In this document: positions 26,201 to 35,223 of the stretch, piece by piece | How positions within the stretch are numbered: position 1 is the first letter of the stretch | Layout: the number at the start of each line of letters is the position of its first letter | From: Acheta domesticus | Lineage: Eukaryota; Arthropoda; Insecta; Orthoptera; Gryllidae | Assembly: GCA_031308135.1 (NCBI GenBank) | Contig: JAHLJT010009419.1 | Span: 39,957,897-40,021,896, forward strand | Direction of reading: 5' to 3' | DNA: 64,000 nucleotides | Notes under the pieces: model-generated | Database searches by the model: none | What the model was told of the DNA's origin: nothing | What the model saw: the letters and a program-made list of their open reading frames with translations, nothing else | Position numbers and translations under genes: made by a program

Positions 26201-26400
26201 AACAAAGGAAAATTTCTTTAGATTTGATTTTAATAGTTATTGTTTTGTATAATTTTCTTTTGTATAATTTCAGATCTGTGGAACCTCAGAATGCACCCAT
26301 CGCAGGAATGCTTGGTGGAGCTTTTATGATCACTGGAATATTTTCTGGGGTTGTGTTCTCCATGATTTTTCCGCCATTAGTTTCCTTAATACCTCTTTAA
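2279..26400 (+). CDS. Equilibrative nucleoside transporter (SLC29/ENT family), 3' eight exons, 5' end outside window
   Basis: Membrane carrier for facilitated diffusion of nucleosides. Coding exons: 2279-2424, 8574-8719, 8798-8883, 9035-9181, 9298-9478, 9593-9714, 9803-10002 and 26274-26400. All introns are GT-AG, the phases join exactly, and the 1,155 nt give 384 residues plus TAA. Family marks include PNVIFNWLNVF (about residues 34-44), MANGIYQNTVFGMAAKLP (97-114), FFVTLAVFPALI (222-233), LFIPFFVFCNYLP (291-303) and AFTSGYFSALGMEY (327-340). I count about ten hydrophobic segments against the usual eleven, so TM1 and the start codon lie upstream. The loop after the sixth membrane segment is short, about 40 residues. 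Closest by feel to the insect/vertebrate ENT1-2 group, but the exact orthologue is not settled. Intron sizes are very uneven: 6.1 kb, five short ones, then 16.3 kb packed with transposons. Donors are all U2-type. Confidence 0.93.
2560..3393. mobile_element. Possible pogo/Tigger-like non-autonomous element
   Basis: The right end, read inward on the minus strand, begins TACAGTGAAATCTGTCTAAA, typical of pogo/Tigger ends. The left end at about 2,560 carries a weaker match around ATCTGTCCAAGTC. Repeated phrases such as GGTTTTCCA and GGTTTCCA occur near both ends. The interior has a 74-codon minus-strand frame (2,755-2,979) with no recognised similarity. Boundaries are approximate and no target duplication was established. 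Confidence 0.4.
3394..4044. other. ENT intron, nothing recognised
   Basis: AT-rich intronic DNA with an A-rich stretch near 3,440-3,460. I see no coding, RNA or repeat structure. Confidence 0.4.
4045..4480 (-). pseudogene. LINE reverse-transcriptase fragment, second partial copy
   Basis: On the minus strand this encodes pieces of the post-catalytic reverse-transcriptase region of a jockey/CR1-type element: DNIMLLNAKKHKK, then IKDLRVIFDSQLSFIDHID, a variant of the family phrase KDLGVIFDSKLSFNDHI. It repeats a region already present in the neighbouring fragment (4,540-5,950), so it is a separate partial copy of the same or a close family. It is truncated and frameshifted. Confidence 0.7.
4540..5950 (-). 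pseudogene. Jockey/CR1-type LINE relic: reverse transcriptase and C-terminal region
   Basis: Read from 5,950 downwards, the minus strand shows PTKWKSAYITPLHKSS, NYRSISIL, YTDFNKVFDSVNH, VPQ..LGPLLFN with the G of VPQG lost, the catalytic LLFADDLKLY near 5,320-5,345, VRDFGVIFDGKMKFNDH near 5,130 and a C-terminal phrase ending near 4,630. The order matches the reverse-transcriptase domain of jockey/CR1-like elements. Many stops and frameshifts show it is long dead. The 5' end (endonuclease, ORF1) is missing, as is usual for 5'-truncated LINE copies. Confidence 0.82.
5951..6974. other. ENT intron, nothing recognised
   Basis: AT-rich intronic sequence without coding capacity or a repeat I can identify. 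Confidence 0.4.
6975..8382 (-). repeat. Unidentified 1.4 kb non-coding repeat, copy A
   Basis: Copy A of a family with four members in the window (others 19,448-20,545; 41,722-43,130; 46,525-48,166). In minus orientation it starts with CTAGTGGTGCTACAGAATGG (ending at 8,382) and ends with an ACTTTC box at 6,975. It has no open reading frame. Its core is built from diverged tandem units, each carrying a phrase like GGAGCC-TTTTTGAGAAAATGGC, spaced about 260-300 bp. The poly-C run near 8,265-8,277 lies inside it. See the findings for the family description. Confidence 0.8.
10003..11059. other. Start of the 16.3 kb last ENT intron, nothing recognised
   Basis: AT-rich intronic DNA directly after the 10,002 donor. 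Small open frames are present but none resembles a known protein. Confidence 0.4.
11060..11249. mobile_element. Degraded palindromic MITE, family M1
   Basis: The right arm ends AAAATCGCAGTA (to 11,249) preceded by ATTGGATAGTGCCGTAACAG; the left arm is recognisable only as CGGCTATTACAATGTCATCC. It matches the intact members at 12,716-12,892 and 24,013-24,185, including the central CGTCACTGTAGTG palindrome. It is an old copy. Confidence 0.65.
11541..11996. mobile_element. TIR element with GC-rich core, flanked by TA
   Basis: The left end at 11,541 (TGGTCTGATTAAAATAAGAA) and the reverse complement of the right end (TGGTCCGATTAAAATTAGAA, ending 11,996) form an inverted repeat of about 31 bp continuing into CCGACTTGGGA. 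Both ends are flanked by TA, consistent with a Tc1/mariner-type target duplication. The 390 bp interior is strongly GC- and CpG-rich, unlike the AT-rich terminal repeats and surroundings. Long open frames inside reflect lack of stop codons in GC-rich DNA; none is recognised. Non-autonomous. Confidence 0.75.
12000..12715. other. Intron segment with a G tract, otherwise unremarkable
   Basis: A run of 13 G occurs at 12,250-12,262. The rest is mixed-composition intronic DNA with short unrecognised open frames. Confidence 0.4.
12716..12892. mobile_element. Near-perfect palindromic MITE, family M1
   Basis: The arms 12,721-12,776 and 12,831-12,886 are almost perfect inverted repeats of about 56 bp (GCGATTTTTCTAACC...), separated by about 54 bp containing a second palindrome, CGTCACTACAGTGACG. 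The whole unit can fold into one long hairpin. The ends read TACTGCGATTTTT or close to it. Low divergence between the arms suggests it is younger than the 11,060 copy. Confidence 0.85.
13101..13586. mobile_element. 486 bp TIR element, family M2, copy 1
   Basis: The terminal inverted repeats are identical over about 29 bp (TTACTCGTTCACTTTACATT and onwards to GCAGACGG). It is flanked by TA on the left, and by TATA where it abuts copy 2. There is no transposase frame, so it is non-autonomous. Confidence 0.85.
13591..14066. mobile_element. 476 bp TIR element, family M2, copy 2 in direct tandem with copy 1
   Basis: Same ends and orientation as copy 1. The interior is clearly similar throughout, with small indels (for example a short segment near 13,905 is missing relative to copy 1). 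It is followed by TA at 14,067-14,068. Only four bases (TATA) lie between the copies. Confidence 0.85.
14464..16571 (+). pseudogene. piggyBac-like transposon relic
   Basis: Cut-and-paste transposon remnant. The left end is TTAA followed by CCCAGATTATCCT at 14,460; the right end at 16,556-16,571 is the inverted AGGATAATCTGGATTA, with the TTAA decayed. Subterminal motifs are the palindrome TACCGTCCTACATGTAGGAC near 14,477 and an inverted pair near 14,735 and 16,425. Coding traces on the + strand: EYVVQADNRFAN (about 15,245-15,285), PNVIGKYNKCM (about 15,940-15,970) followed in another frame by VDQADQN, and the cysteine-rich C-terminal finger CRHCHQKGTTRCQNCDVGLH (about 16,230-16,290). Frameshifts and stops separate all blocks, and the section 15,420-15,860 is not recognisable. 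Inactive. Confidence 0.8.
16600..19052 (+). pseudogene. R1/LOA-type non-LTR retrotransposon relic with poly(A)
   Basis: Remains of a LINE with an apurinic-type endonuclease followed by reverse transcriptase. Endonuclease traces: DVAIL.EQYRN (about 16,775), YYVSPN (about 16,930) and FNAWAKEWGS (about 17,030). Reverse-transcriptase traces: EELLHAISRVGTTPGP (about 17,785), LENIISTRLEG (about 18,073), then LPEGTKILGIADEIVITIT (about 18,440-18,500), where IADEI stands for the catalytic FADD box. Post-RT trace: LQLAERKAEVMLVTTSKRNE (about 18,820-18,875). An A16 run at 19,037-19,052 may be its tail. It contains stops and frameshifts throughout and a nested insertion at 18,556-18,789. It begins right after the piggyBac right end. 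Confidence 0.82.
18556..18789. mobile_element. 234 bp non-autonomous TIR element nested in the R1-like relic
   Basis: The ends share the inverted core GCGGATCCAGC (left CACTTGCGGATCCAGC; right, reversed, TGGTGCGGATCCAGC). It is flanked by ATTGTCAGT (18,547-18,555) and ATTGTCAAT (18,790-18,798), a 9-bp target duplication with one mismatch. Removing the insert and one duplicate makes the host frame continue as MVIV then RWEESPELQL, the expected LINE protein. An 8-9 bp duplication fits hAT- or Mutator-type integration; the superfamily is not settled. Confidence 0.85.
19053..19447. other. Unassigned repeat-like segment
   Basis: Mixed-composition DNA between the R1-like tail and repeat copy B. 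The stretch 19,255-19,340 (CATTTCGCATCTTTCTCGGT and onward) resembles one arm of the hairpin at 57,381-57,546, so it is probably a diverged member of that small family. No coding signal. Confidence 0.45.
19448..20545 (-). repeat. Unidentified 1.4 kb non-coding repeat, copy B (5' truncated)
   Basis: Same orientation and content as copy A, beginning at the ACTTTCTCGTATACG terminal box (19,448) and running through the inverted AAAATGGCTCC-type phrases. It stops near 20,545 where a LINE fragment begins, so the CTAGTGG end is missing. Confidence 0.75.
20550..22012 (+). pseudogene. LINE relic with restriction-like endonuclease C-terminus (R2/NeSL/Dong-type), two tandem fragments
   Basis: The C-terminal domain of a LINE using a restriction-enzyme-like (PD-D/E-K) nuclease. 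A first fragment preserves only the last residues (ALFGTAHILRKVLYK, about 20,564-20,608) plus probable 3' UTR. A second copy runs from KDDRVCSYLHWRIC (about 20,769) through KWYERSP, PIQTDR, NKPDIVIRD (21,719-21,745, carrying the PD and D residues), VDVAVPCDQNV, IPIIIGALGFV and again TAHILRKV (about 21,990-22,012). The KWYE|RSP junction is split by the hAT-like insertion at 20,853-21,627. Frameshifts are present, so it is not functional. The reverse-transcriptase part is absent. The clade is uncertain. Confidence 0.78.
20853..21627. mobile_element. 775 bp non-autonomous hAT-like element
   Basis: The terminal inverted repeats are CAGTGGCGTAGCGT at the left and the reverse complement, ACGCTACGCCACTG, allowing one mismatch, at the right. 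It is flanked by a perfect 8-bp direct duplication GTACGAAC (20,845-20,852 and 21,628-21,635), the length made by hAT transposases. There is no transposase frame inside, so it depends on a source elsewhere. It sits inside the RLE-type LINE relic and breaks its reading frame exactly. Confidence 0.9.
22020..22790 (+). pseudogene. mariner transposase relic
   Basis: The + strand carries mariner blocks in order: SSVHHILTENL (about 22,040), LYASWVSRLLT (about 22,083), the first catalytic block as TMVETWI (22,216-22,236), FQDNA (about 22,512), PYSSDFSSFELLCF (about 22,585-22,625) and KKWLDGKR. The expected TVDETW reads MVETW, so the first catalytic aspartate is valine (GTT at 22,221-22,223). The second and third aspartates (FQDNA, YSSD) remain. 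In-frame stops and frameshifts are present and the N-terminal DNA-binding part is missing. Inactive. Confidence 0.85.
22791..24010. other. ENT intron segment, repeat-like but unassigned
   Basis: CAGTGGAGGCTCGTG near 22,787 and CGGTGGCGGCTGGTG near 23,399 lie in the same orientation and look like single ends of related DNA elements, but no matching opposite ends were found. The open frame 23,581-23,901 is not recognised. Confidence 0.35.
24013..24185. mobile_element. Palindromic MITE, family M1, with TA flanks
   Basis: The ends are TACTGCGATTTTTGTTAC and the matching right end GTTACGAAAATCGCAGTA, flanked by TA at 24,011-24,012 and 24,186-24,187. The arms carry CAGCTGTTCACGATTTCATC and CAGCGAAACAGCTG. 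The centre has CGTCACCATAGTGACG. Related to the copies at 12,716 and 11,060. Confidence 0.85.
24270..24680 (-). pseudogene. LINE RNase H fragment
   Basis: The minus strand encodes KIVFFIDCQAAI (24,660-24,620), then in another frame LQWIPSHVGVPGNEKADELA-type sequence, visible as VFQGMKKADELAKKGT (about 24,490-24,440), and SYSSAKSCIKR. This is the RNase H domain found at the C-terminus of many LINE proteins. Frameshifts and truncation on both sides show it is dead. Confidence 0.75.
24690..26273. other. End of the last ENT intron, nothing recognised
   Basis: AT-rich DNA up to the acceptor TTTCAG at 26,268-26,273. No genes or repeats recognised. Confidence 0.4.
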
Positions 26401-29400
26401 TGTTGTATGGACTATTGTAAAGCACATGGGTCTATATCACTCTGAATGTTTGAGTGGCTCATTGAGAATATTTTAAGATGTGCTTTGAACATGCACAACA
26501 ACAAGCAAGAGTAGTGTGTCAATCTGCTAACAAGGAACATTGTGCGAGTGAATTTTGAAAATGGATAAAATTACATTAATGAACATTTCTGCAAAATGTT
26601 TAATTCCCAATGGAATTAAAGCTTTTCAACTCAGGAAGATGGGCAATTTTTTTAAATTGTTCATAGAGAATTTAAAAGGCATGTGAATTCACATGTAATA
26701 AATATGTGAGTATGAATTTAATTTTTGTAGGAACCAATTGATTATAGTTCTGGAAATATTATTTGTGTCTTTGCTCTGAAAGGAAAATGTAGAAGCATTG
26801 AATTACACACTGTACATTCTTTGCATAATCTTCCAATATTTAATGATTTAAAAATTAAAGGTTACAAATCAGGCAATTAATGTAAGATTTTAAGAAAAAA
26901 ATGTAATTTGTATACTGTTTTCACATAATTAATTGTGAACAAACTTATTGAATCTCTTGAAATTGTATAACAGCTGAGGTTTGTCATTAAGAGAAGATGA
27001 TGTGTTGTATTTTTGCTGCTATGATCAACATTTTTTATATTACATGGAGGTAATCTGAAGTACGGAGTCATTTTGTCTTTTTAAGAAACATTTACTGCTA
27101 TTGAGTTATTGATGGTAGATTAAAGTGAATACTTCCAAAATAATCTTACAAAAATTGCTACATTGCTAAAAGAATATTCAGCTCCTGTACCAAAGAAGCC
27201 TATTGGAGTACATGATCTTTTTTTTTTATTGAAGATGATTTTTAAATAAGATGTTCAATGGTTCAGTAAATGTTCTGAAATATCCTATGATATAAGTTGT
27301 AATTTTGTGGAAAAAGGACCAGAGACTCATACTTCAGACACACAACTTCACAATTTACTACTAGTTATTTTTTGGGTGGACCTGTGTGTTATATATGTAG
27401 CTGTCCATTTGAGTTTATAGAAATTGTACAATCGTACAAGATTTCAATTATATATTATTTTTGTGCACAATTTCATTTTAATTGTTTACATTTTGTACTT
27501 TTCTATTAATATATTTTTTTAAGGCATGATGCAGGTTTTGAAAATAATATAGCAACTCTGTGAGTGAAAACTTGAAGTTGTGTTTTTGTTATATAAAGGC
27601 ACTTGTAGCTTCTGTATTATCATGTTTATGGTTTCATACTGATGTTAGTTATTTTTCATAATTTGCTTGATAGAACTTAAAATTAATTTTGTTCTTTCAT
27701 TTTTTATGTGACTTATACAGAAATCATGGAAATTGTTAAAAATAAATTGTACCTGGGTTTATATAAGAAAGATTAATTAGTATTCATGATGTGACAGGAA
27801 TACTTTTATTTTGTGAAACATACCTTTTTTTTTTACTGTCATCAAAACACTTGATTTTTCTCAATTTTTTAATTACAATATATGTAAACATGTGTAAATA
27901 CATGAACATGACTGGAATATATCATTTCTCATGTGATGAAGAATAGAAAAAATGCTGAAAAATCTGTTGAAGCTGTTTTTAAAAAATAATGTTTGGGAAG
28001 AACTTGAGAGGACTGATGGTATTATTGATAAAGTTATATTGGAGGTTTATTTACAGTCAGCCAGTTGAATGTAATCAAGAATTTTTCAAGGTGAACGTGA
28101 GGAAAAACACAGAAAGAATATTTGTTTCATTTAATTGTATGTATTTATTTTGTATTATTTGAAGTGTTTTGCTCAAATTGTCCTGTGATAGTTTATGGGT
28201 AGATTCCTCACTGATTGTTTTAATTTCAGAGTTTATTTGAAAAATGAATTGAGGCTTGGAAATAATTATATGTACTGTCTCAGTATATTTCCTTCCTGTC
28301 CTGTGGCACATGGGACTAGCATAAATGCAAATACGTATTGTGTATTGGTATGACAATTTTGCAACTGAAAAACTTTGTTTTTGGGAATAATAAAATAAAA
28401 AATTGTACATTCTTGATGCATTAATTTTAGCAACAGTTCTATCGCAGACACTCGGGTGTCTTATCGCTCATTGAAACTGCCTTAATGCACAGATGGAAAA
28501 AGACCGATTTGTATCACTGGATTTTTTATTTGTATTTTTAATATAGTTTTGTTTTGTTTCTTCCATCTTTCACTTTTTTTTTTTTCTTCTAACTTTCCCT
28601 TTTCAATAAATTTCTTACAATTGTACTTAATAAACTCACATTTGGCAGTCAAAATTTACTTTCTCCTTATTTATGTTGTGGCCAAGCAGTGTTTCAACGC
28701 AGAAAGATTGAAGTAAAAATTGAGGGTTGCCTACGAAACAACAAAAAAATGTTTGGTTCATCTTGATTCTGAAAAATCTCTTATGTTCTTTTGATGTGTG
28801 TTTTGGCATTTAAATTATTTGAAAGAATATTAATTTTTTATTGTATTCTAAGTAGGAAGAAAATATTTTTAAAAAATATTTGCATTTTCTATGTCAACAG
28901 ACATGCTCATATTCATTACATTGAAGAATATTTCCATTAATTGAATATTGCATTCAATTTTCTGAAAATTCGTCATACTAAATATGTGTTTAATTCAAAA
29001 TTGATTATATTAGTTGTAATTTTTTTAATCCTCGAGTTTCATATATAATAATAACTGTTTGGAATGATATATAAATTGAAAAAATTATTTGTTTCAATTA
29101 CACATTTTCATACTACATTTTACATTACGTGTGAAATAATTATTGATGTTTTTATGTTAGATAACGTTTAAACATCTTTTAAACTTAATTAAAAATTTGT
29201 TTTCATGAGTAGCATTACAGTTATAGGACTTATTAATTTACATTCATATTTTAATAATTTTTAATCTATTCTTCTTTTATACTTTGGGGCTTAAATATTG
29301 TGAACATGTGCTAAACGTATGAGAGATAAAAATTAAGTTGCAGAATATGCAAGGTAACTTAGGATTATTTATAGTAAAATAAGTGGAAGGAAGGCCAAGA

Positions 29401-32400
29401 ATTTCTCTTGCTTTTATATTAAAATAAAGAATTATCAATTTAAAAGCTGTATGAAAATAATTTCAGATGTAATTTTTGTACTTTGCTTCAGTTACATGGC
29501 AACTCCTTTATAAGAACTGAAAAGTTAGTAGTATGTTTCATGGCCTTTAAATATATTATTTTTATTCATGAGTTTTGTAATTGCACAATACAAATGCATT
29601 GGTGATTAATAAAATATTTTCTTGTCTTTTGAATATATTTGCATTTGCATCAATTAATCTTTAAAATAAAATTGTTGTGTGATACTAAATTGTCATTAAA
29701 TTTTTCTACAGCTATTCGACTTCTAGATTTCTATCACTAGGAAAGTCCATTTTATATTCTGTTGATTTGTTTAAAAAACATGTTCTATTTTTCCTAAATG
29801 GTAAAATGTAGTTTTGAGACTATTAATCATGATTTTATACATTCAATTTTAATACATAATGTATTCAGTTTTCATTTTTATAATTCCTAGTTTTTAGAAG
29901 CACTAATTTGAGAATAAAACATTTATAATGCTTTAAACTGCATATTCTTTAATAAATTTTTCATTTTGTACAATTTATGTAAATAGGTTTAGGAAAATGT
30001 TGATTAATCTATGTAAACTTCTATGAGGACAGTGATTTTATATAGACTTATTTGCATATAATGAATAAGTAAATTGTTGTAGATACCAACTGCACTGAAA
30101 GTGTCTTATTGTATTACTTCTGTTTGATCTAGCTTTGTGTGTTCCAATTTTTGAAGTTAGTTTATTTTATTTTGGTTTCTTTTAGGTCTATTCTCAGTGT
30201 ATCACAGTTGCTAAGCTCTTTTTGCTTTTTAGTAAATTCAGTTTAATGGAATATTAGAGGTAATTTGTAACATTATACCTTTTGTGGAAGAAATGTCTCT
30301 TTATTTGTTTTTTGGTATGAACAACAACTCAGAATTTGTTTTGAGATAATTTTTAGGGCTATTTGTAGCCATGATTTCTATGTAATTGTATATGTGCAAT
30401 CATTGCAAATCTCGGGTCAAAATAACTTGAAAATGTTATATTGAATGAATTGTGTCATGAGGCTGATTGGTATGGTAATATGTATGTTTTCTGTTTAAAA
30501 ACAAAAGTTGGTAATACAAATTTTCTAGAAATGTCTTCCTTAAAACAAAAGCAAAAAAGTAATTGACTAGTTTGGGTATGGTGCCTGTTTTTGTTTTTCT
30601 TAGTTTGCAGTTGTGTAATTTTTTATTTCTTTTTGCTTTTTTGTCAAAAATATTTATATTGAAATGAAATTCTTATTTTGGATTGTAGTACTTACTTACT
30701 TACTGATCCACAACATAAAAACAACAACAAATCAACTAGTATCACTGCTACAAAGACTGTGAAGGGAAAGAACAAAATTATTTTTAGATAATTGTCAAAT
30801 TTTAAGTGAATGTAGAAAGTGAAAGTCCATGAAAACTTGAAGGATTCTTGCATTTATTACTTTGTTTTGCAGTGTCTCTTTGCAACTGAGCAAGTGTTGT
30901 CATGACATGAAAAATTTGACTTTAACAGTAGTCATTGTAAAGCACTAGTCACCAAGCTCATTGTGAGGCTTTGTCAGTGAGAGTTATACTGTCAATTATC
31001 AATATGATTTAATTGTAGGAATAGATTGTTAAATTTATGAAGGCTCAATGGACCCAAGTTATTTTTAGTAAAAATTATTTAATTGCATTTTAACACTTAA
31101 CTGTTTTGTTATTGCACTATGGGAAAATTGTAATAATTGTTAAAATTGTAATAAAATGTATAGATGCTTCTGTACTAACTTGCATTTGAATCAAACAAAA
31201 ATCATTTTTCACTATATTTTGGAGATTGAACAGAACACAATGAATTAATACATTTTTAATTTTATACTTCCTCTCAAAATATTTCCAATGGGTAGGTAGG
31301 GGCAATTTTGTCAATAGTAAACTATTTGAATTAATAGTGTAAAAATTGTTCTTAAAATGAATTTATACTGGGTTTACCTTCACAAGGTTACTACATTTGT
31401 TTTGTATTGGTTGAGTTTAGGTATATTTCCCCTTACAAAAGAGTTGTATTTGACATACTAAGTAAATTTTGAAACATGACCATGCTTTAAATGGTCACAC
31501 CATTTTTAATATTATTTAAGAGAAATTATCAAATTAAATAAAAACATTAATGGATGCAATTCAGTTATTTCTAATCTGTGAATAATGAAGGAAGGTGTGC
31601 TTTAATGAAGGACTCTTAACTCGGATTAATATGGAGGCAAAATCTTACATTCAAAGTTATTGAATTTTCTCATAATAAGTATAATAATTTTTCTAGACAT
31701 TGAAATATTTGTAGATTAGATGATGTTACATCATATAGATTATCTTAATAAAATGACATATCAAAAGATTTTCACATTGATGCAAGGGTTTTCTTTGGTG
31801 TTTTTAAGTGATTGAATACGTTTAGTAAACTTGGGGTAGATTTTAGTTATATTATAATAACAGTTTATTTAGAAATAGTTGGAATTAGTCTCATATTTTT
31901 TGTTCTGCAAATCATATAGGAAACCTATTTCTGTAATATAACTTTATGCAAACAAGTCTTCCATTTTGGCAGTAAGCTTATTATTAAAAAGTTACTGGTA
32001 ATAATTTCACAAATGAATGATGTTAGATATTAGTACAGTACATATAATTTGTTTTTCTGCCTGATTTGAAATTTATTCTTTTGTACACATTATCAAAATA
32101 CGCCGATGCAAGTAGATCTATATTTGTGAGTTGTGTGAATTTTGTTTAAGATGTGTACCTCAGATTATACAAGTAATGATTGGGACCTCACAAATAATAG
32201 AAGTGAGAAACGAACATTTAATACACAGTTAATAATTTGAAGTTTGATTTATCAATATCATTTTGATTGCCACAATTACTGTTGAAAGTAAGTCAGTACT
32301 ATGAATGAAAAAGGAGGAAAAAATTAAATGTGTTCAACATTAGGCCATGGTGAAAGTGCAAAATTTGTTTTGAAAATTCTTTGCTGGGAGGTCATTGTTA

Positions 32401-34763
32401 TTTCTGTATTTGTAGCTCACAAATGCAGACATATATAGTATCTTCAATGTAGTATTCTGCAGTTTTTAAAAGATAAATTGTATCAATAAATATATGTGCA
32501 AAATAGGCATATTTGCTCAATTTTGACCCAGTTTTGATGCTTAAGGAATGTACAATTTACTCACACTAAATAGCAATAGGATATTAAATTGTGAATTTTA
32601 AAGTAGATTTAATACTAGATATTTGGTACCATTCACTTACACATTCAACTGGAGGTCGGAAAATTGCAGGAACATTTTGATGCTATAAGTATAACATTTA
32701 TCTTTTTTCTATGTGCAGTGAATGAAATGTCATAACAGAAAGTTCTTGTGTTATGTTATTGTAAAGTATTAATTTCAGAAAAAAAAAATTTCAATTGAAA
32801 TCATAATTGAAGTAGAAATTTGTTTCAGAATGTATGTAAAATAGTGTGGGTATCAGCTATTTATGAGTTTCCAGAAACTAAAGAAATTGATCCAGAATAT
32901 TTAAAAAAAATATGTTTTCATGCATATTTTATTTATCTCCATGCATGGATCCTAAAAGACAATAACACATAATACAATAATGCCTATGTCTAAAATTACT
33001 GTGCAATTATGTGAATCGACATTCTTTGATTATTTGCATGTAAGGTTTCATAACTAAATGGATAACGGTTGTGAGCATATCAATTGAGTGCTTTTTAAGT
33101 ACAGTCCTGTTTATTTACTATCTGTACACCTAAATAGGTGTGAAATAAATTAAGAAGTTACCTTATTGATGGTGCAATTATAGCATTAATTGTATACTAT
33201 TACAAATGTAATATTTAATTTACTAAGAAATAATTTTTGAAGGTTTCTTCTATTTTTCATCAGTTTATTTTCATGTTGGGTGTCACTGAATTTTTCTTTC
33301 ATGGGAATGATCGACCACATACATGCACCATCATTGAACTTCCCCCCTCTGTAGGTTTGTGTGAAATATTGTATTTTGCTACTCTGTTGCAATATGCATT
33401 TGCATGCATTACCATTGTACACATTGTTATTTAAAAGTCCATATTTTCTGCCACCATATTAAATAAATAAAAAGTAGTATTTTATAACATTATACAAAAT
33501 GACTGTAATTGAGAAATTGATCTATAATTCTGATACACTCAAGTAACCCCAGATGTCTGAGACCATTGGATACCTAATAGGTTGCATGTCCTGAATCTTG
33601 TTGCAAAATATTGAAAACTGGAATAATGTGTTTTATGAGAAGTGTTCAGAAGTAATTATTGATGGGTGCTTATATCCATTAGCTAGTTGGAATGATACTT
33701 CTTTAAGTCATGATAGAGATGCGTATATATCATGTGGAATACATTCTGTGACATATCTCTGACCTTAGTGAATAAGCTGATCTGTCATGAAAACAATTTT
33801 ACAGGAGAGCAAAAAACAACTTTCAACGGATGCTGTAAATTAGGGATTAATGGTATTGGCATGAAACCTCCACACAAATACTTTCATTTGAATATCATTA
33901 ATCCCCGATTTACTTCAGTTGAAACTTGTTTTTAGCTCTTCTGTAAAATTAAATTTTCATAACTCATCAGCTTATTCACTGGAATCAGTTATTTAATATA
34001 GCTTGATTTTAAATATTTTTTATATTATTGGGTCTCCCATACATTAGTACAATTATTTTACTCTAAAGTTAATTCACCAAAATTGTTTTTCATTGGATAT
34101 TGTTTCTTTGTGACAGAATACACAACTTTGGTATTTATAATGCTGAATAAAAGATTCCAACATTTTGATGATCAATTCAAAATGCAATAATTCTTATGCA
34201 GTTGAAAACTTATAAACAAGAGTAGAATCTATTTTTTCAAAGCCAGTTTTATTTGAAACTATCAAGTAAATGAACGAAATTCTAAAGCGACACAATTAAT
34301 ACGAAAGTTTTTATCTTAAACTGCAGAATTTAAATGTGCTATTTAAGGATATCTACTATTACATTCTTTCATGTAAGCAAGGGAAGGTCATATATTATTT
34401 TAGTTATTGCTCATTATGATTTCCTTCAACTATGAATAGAACAGTGAACATTTGTTCTGTTTTATAATTTGATTGTAATGACAGGATACAAAATGTCTAT
34501 TTTATTTTAATATCATGCTTAAGGAAATGTTTACATATGAGCAGAGTATTCTTATTCAAGATTGTGACTCTAATGGTAGTTTTGAATAAAGTTATCGGCA
34601 TGCGTCTGGGAAGTACATATTAGCAGAATTAGGGTCATGTTCCACAATACACATTTGTTAACTCGTCTCAGAAACAGCGTTAACACTTCTGTGTATGTAT
34701 GCACAAGATAAGTTATGTATTTCTGTGAACCATTGTATATTGTCTTTGTAAATCCATAATAAA
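26401..34763 (+). other. Probable very long ENT 3' UTR
   Basis: AT-rich, CpG-poor sequence after the ENT stop with no coding frame and none of the transposon families seen elsewhere. AATAAA signals occur at 26,697, 27,741, 28,605, 28,629, 29,608 and 34,758; the last is followed by a T-rich stretch. Short, intermediate and about 8.4 kb 3' UTRs are all possible. The 3' end of the convergent MAEA transcript must also lie in or near this interval. Assignment is by position and composition only. Confidence 0.45.
34758..34763 (+). terminator. Candidate distal polyadenylation signal AATAAA
   Basis: AATAAA followed within 10-30 bases by a T-rich segment (GAGTTTTTCATTTTATGTC). It is the last good + strand signal before the convergent MAEA coding region. 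Confidence 0.4.
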
Positions 34764-35223
34764 AGAGTTTTTCATTTTATGTCTAATTTTTAAAAAATAC
34801 AACTTTTCTTAGTTTTACTCTAACTGTATGGTATTTAAGGGAAAAAAAAATTGCACTGCAGGCTGTGCCAATATGGTCCCTTGGTTGAAAGAGCCATTAT
34901 TTCTTGGACACAAGGAAATTGTTTTTCACTTCATTTAGAGAGGAATGTCAGGATAGAACTGGAAAGAAGAGCAAGAATGGGAAAAGGTTACTAAATCTGT
35001 AATGCAATAAGAAGAATATTTAGCACTGGAATAATTTTGTATTTTGCAAAATAAGTTCTACACAAGGCAATTTATCTTCATGAACACTTGGTTATTCAGA
35101 CGAACGACAAGTGATCATACAAAAAGGCAAACTATCAAATAATATACATTAACAGGGGTGAGTAGCTTGAAAAATATTCTTAAAAAAATCTACAAATAAA
35201 CACAAATGTCCAAAATTATTGTT

